Assembly: GCF_001905725.1 (NCBI RefSeq)
Contig: NZ_LIWB01000005.1
Coordinates: 372,001-436,000 of the forward strand
DNA: 64,000 nt
DNA from: Streptomyces sp. CB02400
GTDB lineage: Bacteria > Actinomycetota > Actinomycetes > Streptomycetales > Streptomycetaceae
Direction of reading: 5' to 3'
Of the stretch, positions 1-8,157 are shown one piece after another. How positions within the stretch are numbered: position 1 is the stretch's first letter; each line of letters starts with the position of its first letter. Position numbers and translations under genes: made by a program. A model generated the notes under the pieces. The model worked only from the letters and a program-made list of their open reading frames with translations. It was not told the origin of the DNA and ran no database searches.

Positions 1-74
1 TATTTGTCAGTGCCGTGCCGTAGAACAGAGAGGCACGGCGAGGTCCGTTCCGGCGGACGGGAGGAGGTGGCTCG

Positions 75-1553
75 GTGAGCATTTCCGAGCCCTTGGACGA
101 CCCGTGGGCCGAGAGCGGACCCAGTGATCGTCTGCCCGCCTCCCGTCGCCGCGAGGACCGGGGCAGGGGCCGCGACGAGCAGCACGACCGCGGCCGGGAC
201 AACGGCGCGTGGGACGGCGGAGGCTCCGCGTTCGAAAGGGTGCCGCCGCAGGACCTCGAGGCCGAGCAGTCCGTGCTGGGCGGCATGCTGCTGTCCAAGG
301 ACGCCATCGCCGACGTCGTCGAGATCCTCAAGGGCCACGACTTCTACAAGCCGGCGCACGAGACCATCTACACGGCCATCCTCGACGTCTACGCCAAGGG
401 CGAGCCGGCCGACCCCATCACCATCGCCGCGGAGCTGACCAAGCGCGGTGAGATCAACAAGGTCGGCGGGGCCTCGTATCTGCACAACCTCGTCCAGACG
501 GTCCCCACGGCGGCCAACGCGGCCTACTACGCGGAGATCGTGCACGAGCGCGCAGTGCTGCGCCGCCTGGTCGAGGCCGGCACGCGCATCACACAGATGG
601 GATACGCGGCCGACGACGACGTCGACGAGATCGTCAACCGCGCGCAGGCGGAGATCTACGCGGTCACCGAGCAGCGCACCAGCGAGGACTACCTGCCGCT
701 CGGCGACATCATGGAGGGCGCGCTCGACGAGATCGAGGCGATCGGTTCGCGCAGTGGTGAGATGACCGGGGTGCCCACCGGGTTCACCGACTTCGACTCG
801 CTCACCAACGGCCTGCACCCGGGTCAGATGATCGTCATCGCCGCGCGTCCCGCGATGGGCAAGTCGACGCTCGCCCTGGACTTCGCGCGGGCCGCGTCCA
901 TCAAGAACAACCTGCCGAGCGTCATCTTCTCGCTCGAGATGGGGCGCAACGAGATCGCGATGCGCCTGCTGTCCGCCGAGGCCCGGGTCGCCCTGCACCA
1001 CATGCGCTCCGGCACGATGACCGACGAGGACTGGACGCGCCTGGCACGCCGGATGCCGGACGTCTCGGCGGCACCGCTCTACATCGACGACTCCCCGAAC
1101 CTGTCGATGATGGAGATCCGCGCCAAGTGCCGTCGCCTCAAGCAGCGCAACGATCTGAAGCTGGTCGTCATCGACTACCTCCAGCTGATGCAGTCCGGTG
1201 GTTCCAAACGCTCCGAGAGCCGTCAGCAGGAGGTCTCGGACATGTCCCGTAACCTCAAGCTGCTCGCCAAGGAACTGGAGATCCCGGTCATCGCGCTCTC
1301 CCAGCTCAACCGTGGCCCCGAGCAGCGCACGGACAAGAAGCCGATGGTCTCCGACCTGCGTGAGTCCGGGTCCATCGAGCAGGACGCCGACATGGTCATC
1401 CTGCTGCACCGCGAGGACGCCTACGAGAAGGAGTCCCCGCGCGCGGGTGAGGCGGACCTGATCGTGGCGAAGCACCGAAACGGTCCGACGGCCACGATCA
1501 CGGTCGCCTTCCAGGGCCACTACTCGCGTTTCGTGGACATGGCGCAGACCTGA
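75..1553 (+). CDS. dnaB: Replicative DNA helicase DnaB
   Basis: Hexameric 5'-3' helicase that unwinds the chromosome at the replication fork and works with DnaA and primase. The 492-residue protein starts at a GTG preceded by GGAGGAGG seven bases upstream. It has an Arg/Asp/Gly-rich extension of about 55 residues, the DnaB N-terminal domain (about 57-160) and a RecA-like ATPase domain (about 225-490). Walker A is ARPAMGKST near residues 257-265 and the Walker B region is LVVIDYLQL near 362-370. Some mycobacterial DnaB proteins carry inteins, but none is seen here. The low-complexity N-terminus is longer than in E. coli DnaB, as is common in actinobacteria. Identity is secure. Confidence 0.97.
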   Translation: MSISEPLDDPWAESGPSDRLPASRRREDRGRGRDEQHDRGRDNGAWDGGGSAFERVPPQDLEAEQSVLGGMLLSKDAIADVVEILKGHDFYKPAHETIYTAILDVYAKGEPADPITIAAELTKRGEINKVGGASYLHNLVQTVPTAANAAYYAEIVHERAVLRRLVEAGTRITQMGYAADDDVDEIVNRAQAEIYAVTEQRTSEDYLPLGDIMEGALDEIEAIGSRSGEMTGVPTGFTDFDSLTNGLHPGQMIVIAARPAMGKSTLALDFARAASIKNNLPSVIFSLEMGRNEIAMRLLSAEARVALHHMRSGTMTDEDWTRLARRMPDVSAAPLYIDDSPNLSMMEIRAKCRRLKQRNDLKLVVIDYLQLMQSGGSKRSESRQQEVSDMSRNLKLLAKELEIPVIALSQLNRGPEQRTDKKPMVSDLRESGSIEQDADMVILLHREDAYEKESPRAGEADLIVAKHRNGPTATITVAFQGHYSRFVDMAQT

Positions 1554-1576
1554 CCTGTTCCTGCTGAACTGAGGGC

Positions 1577-2965
1577 ATGACGACACCTCATCAGGGAGAA
1601 CTGCTGCCCGGTACGCGACGGGCGCTGCTGCACAGGATCGCCGTCGCCCAGAGCGAAGGACGCTCGCCGTCGCTCGTCGCGGCCGTGGTGCGGGGTGGGA
1701 AGACCGTGTGGACGGGGGCGCGGACGTCGGTGGAAGGGCACGCTCCGGACGAGCACGTGCAGTACCGGATCGGTTCGATCACCAAGACCTTCACGGCCGT
1801 TCTGGTGCTCCGGCTGCGCGACGAGGGAGCGCTCGATCTCGCCGACCCGCTGGATGAGCACCTTCCGGGTACGGGCGTGGGCGACGCGACCGTCGCCGAA
1901 CTGCTCGCGCACAGCGGCGGGCTGGCCGCGGAGACGCCCGGTCCCTGGTGGGAGCGGACCCCTGGTTCCCTGCGCCCCGGCCTCGCCGACGTGCTGGGTG
2001 AGCGGCCCCTGGTGCACCCCGCTGGCCGGCGGTTCCACTACTCGAACCCCGGATACGCGTTGCTCGGCGCCCTGGTCGAGAAGCTGCGCGGCGCCCCGTG
2101 GGAGGAGGTGCTCCGGCGCGAAGTGCTCGTACCTCTGGGCCTGCGTCGTACGACCGTGCGCGCGGAAGCGCCGCACGCGGGTGGCTGGGCGGTGCATCCG
2201 TGGGCCGATGTGATGCTGCCCGAGCCCCTGGAGGACCTCGGGGTGATGGCGCCCGCCGGTCAGTTGTGGTCCACCGCGGCCGATCTGGCGCGTTTCGCCG
2301 CCTTCCTGGTCGAGGGCGACGAACGGGTGTTGAGCGCCGAGTCGTTGCGGGAGATGAGGACGCCGGCCGCGCCGGTCGAGGCGGCGGACGTGGCGAGCGG
2401 CTACGCGTACTGCCTGGGCATGGAGATCCGTCACCAGCACGGACGTTCCCTCGTCGGGCACACGGGTTCGCTGCCGGGCTTCCTCGCCTGCCTCACGATC
2501 GGCGAGGCGGACGACGTGAGCGCGGTGGTCCTGACCAACTGCACGTCCGGGCCGGCGCCGTTCACGGTCGCCGCCGACCTCGTCCGGATCGTCGCCGAGG
2601 CGGAACCGCGTATCCCGGCTCCCTGGCGGCCGCTGCGAGAGGTGGATCCGGCGGCACTGGAGCTGGTGGGGCAGTGGTACTGGGGGACGTCCGCGTTCGC
2701 GCTCCGGCTCCCGGCCGACGGTCTCGTCTCGCTGGAGCCGCTGTCCGGCAACGGCCGGCGCTCACGTTTCCGTCCGGCGGAGGACGGCACCTGGGTGGGC
2801 CTGGAGGGCTACTACGCCGGGGAACTCCTCAAGCCCGTACGGCGGTCGGACGGGTCGCTGAGCCATCTCGACCTGGGCTCGTTCGTGTTCACGCGCCAGC
2901 CGTACGACGAGAAGGCTCCTGTGCCGGGCGGGGTGGACCCGGCGGGATGGCGGGGTATCCGTTAG
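1577..2965 (+). CDS. Serine hydrolase of the beta-lactamase / DD-peptidase (class C-like) family
   Basis: A 462-residue penicillin-recognising-fold hydrolase. The three active-site motifs are visible: SITK with the nucleophilic Ser near residue 67, Y-S-N near 155 and HTG near 295. The last 100 or so residues are an extra beta-rich domain seen in beta-lactamase-related hydrolases. There is no signal peptide, so it is probably cytoplasmic and more likely an esterase or peptidase than a resistance beta-lactamase; the substrate cannot be read from sequence. It follows dnaB by 23 bp and may be read with it. It ends just before a strong hairpin terminator. The ATG has only a weak upstream GAGG very close to it. 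Confidence 0.85.
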   Translation: MTTPHQGELLPGTRRALLHRIAVAQSEGRSPSLVAAVVRGGKTVWTGARTSVEGHAPDEHVQYRIGSITKTFTAVLVLRLRDEGALDLADPLDEHLPGTGVGDATVAELLAHSGGLAAETPGPWWERTPGSLRPGLADVLGERPLVHPAGRRFHYSNPGYALLGALVEKLRGAPWEEVLRREVLVPLGLRRTTVRAEAPHAGGWAVHPWADVMLPEPLEDLGVMAPAGQLWSTAADLARFAAFLVEGDERVLSAESLREMRTPAAPVEAADVASGYAYCLGMEIRHQHGRSLVGHTGSLPGFLACLTIGEADDVSAVVLTNCTSGPAPFTVAADLVRIVAEAEPRIPAPWRPLREVDPAALELVGQWYWGTSAFALRLPADGLVSLEPLSGNGRRSRFRPAEDGTWVGLEGYYAGELLKPVRRSDGSLSHLDLGSFVFTRQPYDEKAPVPGGVDPAGWRGIR

Positions 2966-2969
2966 CGTG

Positions 2970-3001
2970 CGGGGCCCTGTTCCGCGTGAAACAGGGCCCC
3001 G
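2970..3001. terminator. Bidirectional hairpin terminator whose loop side holds a degenerate parS
   Basis: A 12-bp perfect stem (2970-2981 with 2990-3001) with an 8-nt loop lies between two convergent genes. The sequence GTTCCGCGTGAAAC at 2979-2992 spans the loop and matches the parS consensus GTTTCACGTGAAAC at 12 of 14 positions. Confidence 0.8.
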
Positions 3002-3010
3002 GGCCTTTGG

Positions 3011-3463
3011 TCACAGCGGCAGTTTGAAGCCCACGTGGGAGGCCGTGAAGCCGAGTCGCTCGTAGAAGCGGTGGGCATCGGTCCGGGTGCTGTCGGAGGT
3101 CAGCTGGACCAGTTGGCAGCCCTCGCGGCGGGAGGCGTCGATCGCCCACTCGACGAGCCGGCTTCCCAGGCCGCTGCCGCGCTCGTCCGCGTGGACGCGG
3201 ACCGCTTCGATGATCGACCGGGTGGCGCCGCGGCGGGAGAGTCCGGGAACGACCGTGAGCTGAAGCGTGCCGACGACGCGGCCTTCGCGGACCGCGACGA
3301 CCAGGTGCTGGTTCGGATCGGCGTCGAGCCGCTCCAGAGCGGTCAGGTACGGGCTGAGGTCGTCCGGCGACTCGCGCCGCGCGCCCAGAGGGTCGTCCGC
3401 GAGCATGCCGACGATCGCGGGGACGTCGTCGGCGACCGCGGCCCGTATCTCCAGATCATCCAT
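3011..3463 (-). CDS. GNAT family N-acetyltransferase
   Basis: A 150-residue single-domain acetyl-CoA-dependent acetyltransferase. The acetyl-CoA binding motif A reads roughly RGSGLGSRL near residues 92-101, and the late RFYERLGF motif is typical of GNAT enzymes acting on small molecules or amino groups. The acceptor cannot be predicted. It lies 9 bp downstream of the MarR gene on the same strand, so the two are probably co-transcribed. That pairing suggests the acetyltransferase is part of a MarR-controlled detoxification or stress response. Confidence 0.85.
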   Translation of the reverse strand: MDDLEIRAAVADDVPAIVGMLADDPLGARRESPDDLSPYLTALERLDADPNQHLVVAVREGRVVGTLQLTVVPGLSRRGATRSIIEAVRVHADERGSGLGSRLVEWAIDASRREGCQLVQLTSDSTRTDAHRFYERLGFTASHVGFKLPL

Positions 3464-3472
3464 GCCGGCACC

Positions 3473-3937
3473 CTACGCGGGCACCGGCGCCTTCAGCGTT
3501 TCCACGGCCCGGACCAGGGGAGCGAGGTCGGGATTCTCCGCCGCCGTGTCGAGGGCCTCGCGCAGGGCCGTGTCGTTGGTCGGCCGCGCCTCGGCCAGCA
3601 GCTTGAGGCCGTCCTCGGTGACGTTGGTGTAGATGCCCCGGCGGTCGGTGGGGCACAGGTAGCGCTCCAGTAGTCCGCGGTCCTCGAGACGGGTGACCAG
3701 GCGCGTGGTGGCGCTCTGGCTGAGTACGACCGCGTCGGCGACCTGCTTCATCTGCAGATGGCCCCCGTCGCCGTCGTGCTGCCGGCTCAGTACGTCGAGC
3801 AGGGAGTACTCCCGCACGCTCAGATCGTGCCGGGCCTGAAGGGCGCGCTCGATATGGGCCTCGATCCTCCCGTGCAGCAGGGAGAGTGCGCACCAGCCCT
3901 GAGCGAGGGCGGTGAGCGCGGGATCCGTGGCTGTCAT
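3473..3937 (-). CDS. MarR family transcriptional regulator
   Basis: A 154-residue winged-helix repressor. The recognition region contains MKQVADAVVLSQSATTRLVTR, followed by the wing LEDRGLLERYLCPTDRRG, the classic MarR signature. The ATG at 3937 was chosen because GGAGGAAA lies six bases before it; longer readings lack a ribosome site and cross the promoter. It is divergent from the MFS exporter at 4080 and upstream of the GNAT gene at 3463, so it probably represses both through operators in the shared 142-bp gap. The ligand is unknown. Confidence 0.9.
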   Translation of the reverse strand: MTATDPALTALAQGWCALSLLHGRIEAHIERALQARHDLSVREYSLLDVLSRQHDGDGGHLQMKQVADAVVLSQSATTRLVTRLEDRGLLERYLCPTDRRGIYTNVTEDGLKLLAEARPTNDTALREALDTAAENPDLAPLVRAVETLKAPVPA

Positions 3938-3984
3938 GGGCGTTTCCTCCGTCCAGGAGCTGCTGACACCAGGGTAGAGCAAGC

Positions 3985-4060
3985 CCGCAATATACGGCGC
4001 TTGCAAATAGTAGGCGTCTGCAATTATTGTCGGAGCACGTAAGGCGCTCCTGCAATCTTC
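3985..4060. promoter_or_regulatory. Divergent promoter region with repeated GCAA-type operator half-sites
   Basis: The marR-MFS gap is A+T-rich compared with its surroundings. It holds four copies of a related motif: CCGCAATATA at 3985, TTGCAAATA at 4001, CTGCAATTATT at 4018 and CTGCAATCTT at 4050. TTGCA at 4001-4005 and TGCAA at 4019-4023 form an inverted repeat centred about 18 bp apart. This fits autoregulation by the MarR protein and control of the pump, by inference. Confidence 0.5.
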
Positions 4061-4079
4061 TGGGAAGGTCTGTCCCCTC

Positions 4080-5288
4080 ATGCCTCTCGCGCTTCTGGCC
4101 CTCGCGATCGGGGCCTTCGGAATCGGAACCACGGAGTTCGTGATCATGGGCTTGCTGCCCGAGGTCGCGGGTGACTTCGGTGTCTCCATCCCCACCGCCG
4201 GCTATCTGGTGACCGGCTACGCGCTGGGCGTCATGCTCGGCGCCCCGCTGATGACCGTGCTCGGCACCAGGATCTCCCGCAAGCGGATGCTGATGCTGCT
4301 GATGGGGCTGTTCATCGCGGGGAACCTGCTGTCCGCGCTGGCCCCGTCCTTCGGCCTCATGCTGACCGGGCGGGTGGTCGCCTCGCTGGCCCACGGCGCC
4401 TTCTTCGGTATCGGCTCGGTGGTCGCGGCCGACCTGGTCGCCCCGGACAAGAAGGCCGGAGCCATCGCCCTGATGTTCACCGGACTGACCGTCGCCAATG
4501 TCGTCGGCGTTCCGCTGGGCACGCTCGTCGGCCAGTCCATCGGCTGGCGGGTCACCTTCGGCATCGTCGCCGCCCTCGGGGTCGTCGGCCTGGCCGGCAT
4601 CGCCAGGCTCGTCCCGGACATGCCCAAGGCCGAGGGTGTGCGGCTGCGTCACGAACTGGCCGCCCTGAAGAACGTCCAGATCCTGCTCGCCATGGCGATG
4701 ACCGTCCTCGGGTTCGGTGGCGTCTTCGCGGCCATCACCTACATCGCGCCGATGATGACGCACGTCGCCGGCTTCGCCGACGGCTCCGTGACCTGGCTGC
4801 TGGTCCTCTTCGGCCTCGGCATGGTCGGCGGCAACCTCATCGGCGGCAGGTACGCGGACCGCGCCCTGATGCCCATGCTGTACCTCTCCCTGGGCGCCCT
4901 CGCCGTCGTCCTCGCACTCTTCACCCTGACCGCGCACAACAAGATCGCCGCCGCCGTCACCATCGCCCTCATCGGCGCCCTGGGATTCGCCACGGTGCCG
5001 CCCCTGCAGAAGCGGGTCCTCGACCAGGCGCACGGTGCCCCCACCCTGGCCTCGGCCCTGAACATCGGCGCCTTCAACCTCGGCAACGCGCTGTCCGCCT
5101 GGCTCGGCGGCCTCGTGATCGGGGCCGGCCTCGGCTACACCGCACCCAACTGGGTCGGCGCCGTTCTCGCCGCGAGTGCCCTGGTGCTGGCGTTCGTCTC
5201 GGCCGCTCTCGAGCGCCGCGACACCCCGCCCGGCACCGTGCTCGCCGGTCCGGTGCCCACCGAGCGGCGGACCGCCGTCCCCCACTGA
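4080..5288 (+). CDS. MFS drug/sugar efflux transporter (DHA1, AraJ-like)
   Basis: A 402-residue polytopic protein with about 12 hydrophobic helices. The first begins immediately (ALLALAIGAFGIGTTEFVIMG), a signature of the DHA1 drug:H+ antiporter and AraJ-type subfamily. The loop after helix 2 has GTRISRKRM, the MFS motif A region. It probably exports small toxic compounds or arabinose-like sugars across the inner membrane. It is divergent from marR, and GGAAGG lies 11 bases before its ATG. The downstream heme/GlcG-like gene 101 bp away is probably in the same transcript. Confidence 0.88.
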   Translation: MPLALLALAIGAFGIGTTEFVIMGLLPEVAGDFGVSIPTAGYLVTGYALGVMLGAPLMTVLGTRISRKRMLMLLMGLFIAGNLLSALAPSFGLMLTGRVVASLAHGAFFGIGSVVAADLVAPDKKAGAIALMFTGLTVANVVGVPLGTLVGQSIGWRVTFGIVAALGVVGLAGIARLVPDMPKAEGVRLRHELAALKNVQILLAMAMTVLGFGGVFAAITYIAPMMTHVAGFADGSVTWLLVLFGLGMVGGNLIGGRYADRALMPMLYLSLGALAVVLALFTLTAHNKIAAAVTIALIGALGFATVPPLQKRVLDQAHGAPTLASALNIGAFNLGNALSAWLGGLVIGAGLGYTAPNWVGAVLAASALVLAFVSAALERRDTPPGTVLAGPVPTERRTAVPH

Positions 5289-5389
5289 CCCACAGGACCG
5301 GCAGGTGCGGGGCCAGGGTCGTCCCCGCATCCGCCGACTCCTCACTCCGGCACTGCCGACATCACCCGCACCACAAGGAGAAGCACCTC

Positions 5390-5812
5390 ATGAGCACCAC
5401 CACCGCCGTCGCCCCGCTCACCACCGCGGAAGCCGAATCCCTGGTCGTCGCCGCACGCCAGGCCGCCGAGGCGGCCGGTGTCACGGTCAGCGTCACCGTC
5501 CTCGACGCGGGCGGGCACCTGCTCGCCTTCCGCCGGGACGACCGCGCCGTGCTGATCTCCGGGGAGACCAGCACCCGCAAGGCGTACACCGCGCTCCAGT
5601 TGAACGCGCCGACCGCCGACCTCGTGGACGCCGTGCAGCCCGGGGGCCTCTTCCACACCCTGCCCACCGCACTCGACCGGCCGCTGCTGTTCATCGCCGG
5701 GGGCGTGCCCGTCCGGCGCGACGGCCGGCTGATCGGCGCGGTCGGTGTCGGCGGTGGCGCCCCGGAGCAGGACCATGCCTTCGCCACGGCCGCCGTGGAG
5801 GCCCTCGTCTGA
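5390..5812 (+). CDS. GlcG/HbpS family small protein
   Basis: A 140-residue alpha/beta protein of the GlcG/HbpS (DUF336) family. It has the characteristic segment VSVTVLDAGGHLLAFRRDD and C-terminal GAVGVGGGAPEQD. HbpS of S. reticuli binds heme and senses redox stress, while others sit in glycolate or cobalamin loci; no catalytic residue is assigned. It has no signal peptide, unlike secreted HbpS. A strong AAGGAG precedes the ATG. It lies downstream of the MFS pump, so it may be a small-molecule binding accessory of the same response. It ends 9 bp before a very long hairpin. Confidence 0.8.
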   Translation: MSTTTAVAPLTTAEAESLVVAARQAAEAAGVTVSVTVLDAGGHLLAFRRDDRAVLISGETSTRKAYTALQLNAPTADLVDAVQPGGLFHTLPTALDRPLLFIAGGVPVRRDGRLIGAVGVGGGAPEQDHAFATAAVEALV

Positions 5813-5821
5813 CGACGATGC

Positions 5822-5880
5822 CCACCGCACGTGACGACGCCGGCCCCGAAATTCGGGGCCGGCGTCGTCACGTGCGGTGG
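5822..5880. terminator. 29-bp perfect inverted repeat between convergent genes
   Basis: Arms 5822-5850 and 5852-5880 are perfectly complementary and are separated by a single A at 5851. It sits between the stop of the GlcG-like gene and the stop of the convergent GNAT gene, so it probably terminates both. The stem is more than twice the usual length and could extrude as a cruciform. Confidence 0.85.
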
Positions 5881-5883
5881 ACG

Positions 5884-6822
5884 TCAGGCCGCAGCGACCG
5901 TCACCGGGGCGAACCGCCGACTCCAGTCCCCGGGCAGCTCCGTGATCCCGTACGTCATGACGGCGTTCGACGCGACGGACGCCAGCCCGTGTGCCTTTGC
6001 CCAGCTCAGCAGTTCTTCGTGCCGCACATCGATGTCGGTGCGCAGCGGCCGGTCGGTGCGGGCGGCGAGCGAAGCGAGCAGTGCCTCGGCCGTCGCCGTG
6101 TCGCGGGCGATGAGCGGCCCCACGACATGGGTCTCCATGTTGGGCCAGGCGGCCGCGTAACCGATGATCCGTCCGCCTTCCTCGGCGACGCGCAGCTGAT
6201 CGGCGAAGGCGGGCAGGCGGGCGACGATGTGCGTCCGGTCGGCACCGAACACCTCCTCGTCGAGCCGGACGACCGAGGGAAGATCCTCCGCGGTCGCGGC
6301 CCGGGTGGCGACCTCCGCCCGGTCACCGGTGGGGACGAAGTGGCCGCGCAGCATCTCGGCACGGCCGGTGACCTTGAAACCGAGTTCCTCGTAGAGCGGC
6401 CGGCCACAGGGAGTCGCGTGCAGGGTGAGGGGCGTGGTGCCCATCGCGGAGACGATGTGACGCATGAGCCGGCGTCCCACGCCCCGGCGGGCATGCCGTT
6501 CGGCGACCAGGACCATGCCGACGGCCGCGAGAGCGGGCTGTTCCCGCGGCCCGTACTCGGTGACGACACAGGCGGCCACCAGGCCACCGTCGGGATCATC
6601 GATGCCGTAGCCCTTCCCGGCCGCGAGGAGGAGGCCCCACTTGTGCTCCTCCCGTGGCCACCCCCGGTCCTCGGACAAGTCGGCGCAGGCGGTGAGGTCG
6701 CGGAGCGTCAGACGGCGGATGGGCAGAGAGGCAAGGGAAGGTGTCGGCACGCAGGTCAGGCTGTCCGACAGGGGGCTTCGGCGTCCACCCGTTTCAGGAG
6801 ACTCGTGCGAGCTTTTGGCCAT
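5884..6822 (-). CDS. Tandem-GNAT N-acetyltransferase
   Basis: A 312-residue protein made of two GNAT-like halves. The N-terminal half (about 35-165) carries a clear acetyl-CoA motif, ERHARRGVGRRLMR, and the late motif PLYEELGFK. The C-terminal half (about 170-300) looks like a degenerate GNAT fold with RIIGYAAAW. Such two-domain acetyltransferases often acetylate small amines or antibiotics, but the substrate is unknown. The ATG at 6822 is used although no good ribosome site precedes it, and translation may begin further in. A perfect parS lies 40 bp upstream. Confidence 0.8.
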   Translation of the reverse strand: MAKSSHESPETGGRRSPLSDSLTCVPTPSLASLPIRRLTLRDLTACADLSEDRGWPREEHKWGLLLAAGKGYGIDDPDGGLVAACVVTEYGPREQPALAAVGMVLVAERHARRGVGRRLMRHIVSAMGTTPLTLHATPCGRPLYEELGFKVTGRAEMLRGHFVPTGDRAEVATRAATAEDLPSVVRLDEEVFGADRTHIVARLPAFADQLRVAEEGGRIIGYAAAWPNMETHVVGPLIARDTATAEALLASLAARTDRPLRTDIDVRHEELLSWAKAHGLASVASNAVMTYGITELPGDWSRRFAPVTVAAA

Positions 6823-6861
6823 GCCATGATCACGGGCGGAGCGCGGACACGGGCACGGGAT

Positions 6862-6875
6862 GTTTCACGTGAAAC
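6862..6875. other. parS site (perfect GTTTCACGTGAAAC)
   Basis: A 14-bp perfect palindrome identical to the ParB-binding consensus of Streptomyces, in the gap between divergent GNAT and HAD genes. ParB nucleates here and loads near oriC to organise chromosome segregation during sporulation. Confidence 0.93.
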
Positions 6876-6947
6876 GTACGAGAACGGCGCGTGGCCGGTT
6901 CCTTCTCCCGGAGACGAAGGGAGCAGGAGCCGTTAATCTCGTCGCTC

Positions 6948-7577
6948 ATGGCGAGGCTGCATCTCTTCGATCTCGACGGCACCCTGCTCCACGGCACCTC
7001 GGCTCCCGTGGAGATCTCGCGGCAACTGGGGCTGGAGGCCGAAGCGGTGGCCCTCGACCGGGCGATCTCGTCCGGCCTGATCGGGCCACCGGAGTACGCC
7101 ACACAGGTGCACACGCTCTGGGCCGGCCTCACCGAGGCGCATGTGGCGGCGGCGTTCGAAGCGGCTCCGTGGCTGGCCCGTATCCGCGAGGTCTGGGCGG
7201 AGCTCACACGGAACGGTGACTACTGCGCCGTTGTCTCGCTGTCCCCGTCCTTCTTCGTGGAGCGGCTCACCGGCTGGGGTGCGCATGCGGCGTACGGCTC
7301 TCGCTTCCCCGCCGTGCCGTTCATGGAGCCCGTGGACCCGGCCGGCGTCCTCAACGCGGCGGCCAAGGTCCGGATCGCCGACCGTCTGTGCGCGGAGTTC
7401 GGGGTGACCCGCGCGGACTGCGTCGCCTATGGCGATTCGATGTCGGACAAGGATCTGTTCGGCGCGGTGCCGGTCTCCGTCGCGGTCAACGCGGACCGGC
7501 ATCTGACCGGCCTCGCGACCCACTCCTACACGGGGCGGGACCTCTGGGAAGCCTACGAACTGGTGCAGGCCGCGTAA
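6948..7577 (+). CDS. HAD-IB family hydrolase (SerB-like phosphatase)
   Basis: A 209-residue haloacid dehalogenase-superfamily phosphatase of the subfamily IB type. Motif I is FDLDGT near residues 6-11 (nucleophile plus acid/base Asp), motif II is VVSLSPSF (Ser) and motif IV is YGDSMSDKD. It resembles phosphoserine phosphatases and the HAD-IB enzymes of lipid metabolism; the substrate is not assignable. The start at 6948 has no close ribosome site, but a TAATCT -10 box at 6934-6939 lies 8 nt before it, which fits a leaderless mRNA. A longer reading from a GTG at 6891 would overlap that promoter. Confidence 0.85.
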   Translation: MARLHLFDLDGTLLHGTSAPVEISRQLGLEAEAVALDRAISSGLIGPPEYATQVHTLWAGLTEAHVAAAFEAAPWLARIREVWAELTRNGDYCAVVSLSPSFFVERLTGWGAHAAYGSRFPAVPFMEPVDPAGVLNAAAKVRIADRLCAEFGVTRADCVAYGDSMSDKDLFGAVPVSVAVNADRHLTGLATHSYTGRDLWEAYELVQAA

Positions 7578-7587
7578 GGGGTGGGCG

Positions 7588-8070
7588 TCACCCCAGGTCG
7601 GGGGCGTGCATGGCGCGTACGCCCTCGATGTTGCCGTCCAGGTAGTGTCGCAGCGACAGCGGTACCAGGTGGACGGAGGCGATCCCGACGCGGGTGAACG
7701 GCACGCGGACGATCTCGTACTCGCCGACGGGTTCGTCGACCTCCGGGCCGTGGCGCAGGGACGGGTCCATGGATTCCAGGCGGCATACGAAGAAGTGCTG
7801 CACCTTCACGCCGGTGGCGCCGCCGTCCTCGCCGATGTGCTCCACGGTGTCGACGAAACAGGGCACCACATCGGTGATCTTCGCGCCGAGCTCCTCGTAC
7901 ACCTCCCGGTGCAGGGCGTCCACGACAGTGGAGTCCTCCGGCTCCACTCCGCCGCCCGGGGTGAGCCAGTAGGGATCCACGCCGGGTTTGGTGCGCTTGA
8001 TCAGAATCAGGTTCTCGCCGTCCAGCAGAACGGCTCGGGCGGTGCGCTTGACCACGGATCGGACGGTCAT
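7588..8070 (-). CDS. Nudix hydrolase
   Basis: A 160-residue Nudix (MutT-type) pyrophosphohydrolase. The box reads GGGVEPED followed by ALHREVYEELGA, with the metal-binding REVYEE core. It cleaves nucleoside diphosphates linked to another moiety; the specific substrate is unknown. The chosen ATG begins MTVRSVVKRT, placing the first beta strand directly after the start. It is convergent with the HAD gene, with an 10-bp gap between stop codons. A near-perfect parS lies 22 bp upstream of the start. Confidence 0.88.
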   Translation of the reverse strand: MTVRSVVKRTARAVLLDGENLILIKRTKPGVDPYWLTPGGGVEPEDSTVVDALHREVYEELGAKITDVVPCFVDTVEHIGEDGGATGVKVQHFFVCRLESMDPSLRHGPEVDEPVGEYEIVRVPFTRVGIASVHLVPLSLRHYLDGNIEGVRAMHAPDLG

Positions 8071-8091
8071 GGAGGGAATGTGGCCCGGCTG

Positions 8092-8105
8092 GTTCCACGT
8101 GAAAC
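8092..8105. other. parS-like site (13/14)
   Basis: GTTCCACGTGAAAC differs from the parS consensus by one base (position 4). It lies in the 87-bp gap between the Nudix and LysR genes, both on the minus strand. Confidence 0.75.
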
Positions 8106-8157
8106 ATCGCGGGAGGGCAGCGGCCGGCTTCCCGCGGTGGGACACCGGACCGGCGGG

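Noticed and set aside
75..1553. Intein in DnaB
   Set aside because: The helicase motifs are continuous and the length is that of an intein-free DnaB.
3456..5345. A 629-codon open frame antisense to the MFS gene
   Set aside because: It runs opposite to marR and the MFS pump, has shadow composition (long Gly/Asp/Glu/Arg runs) and no family motif.
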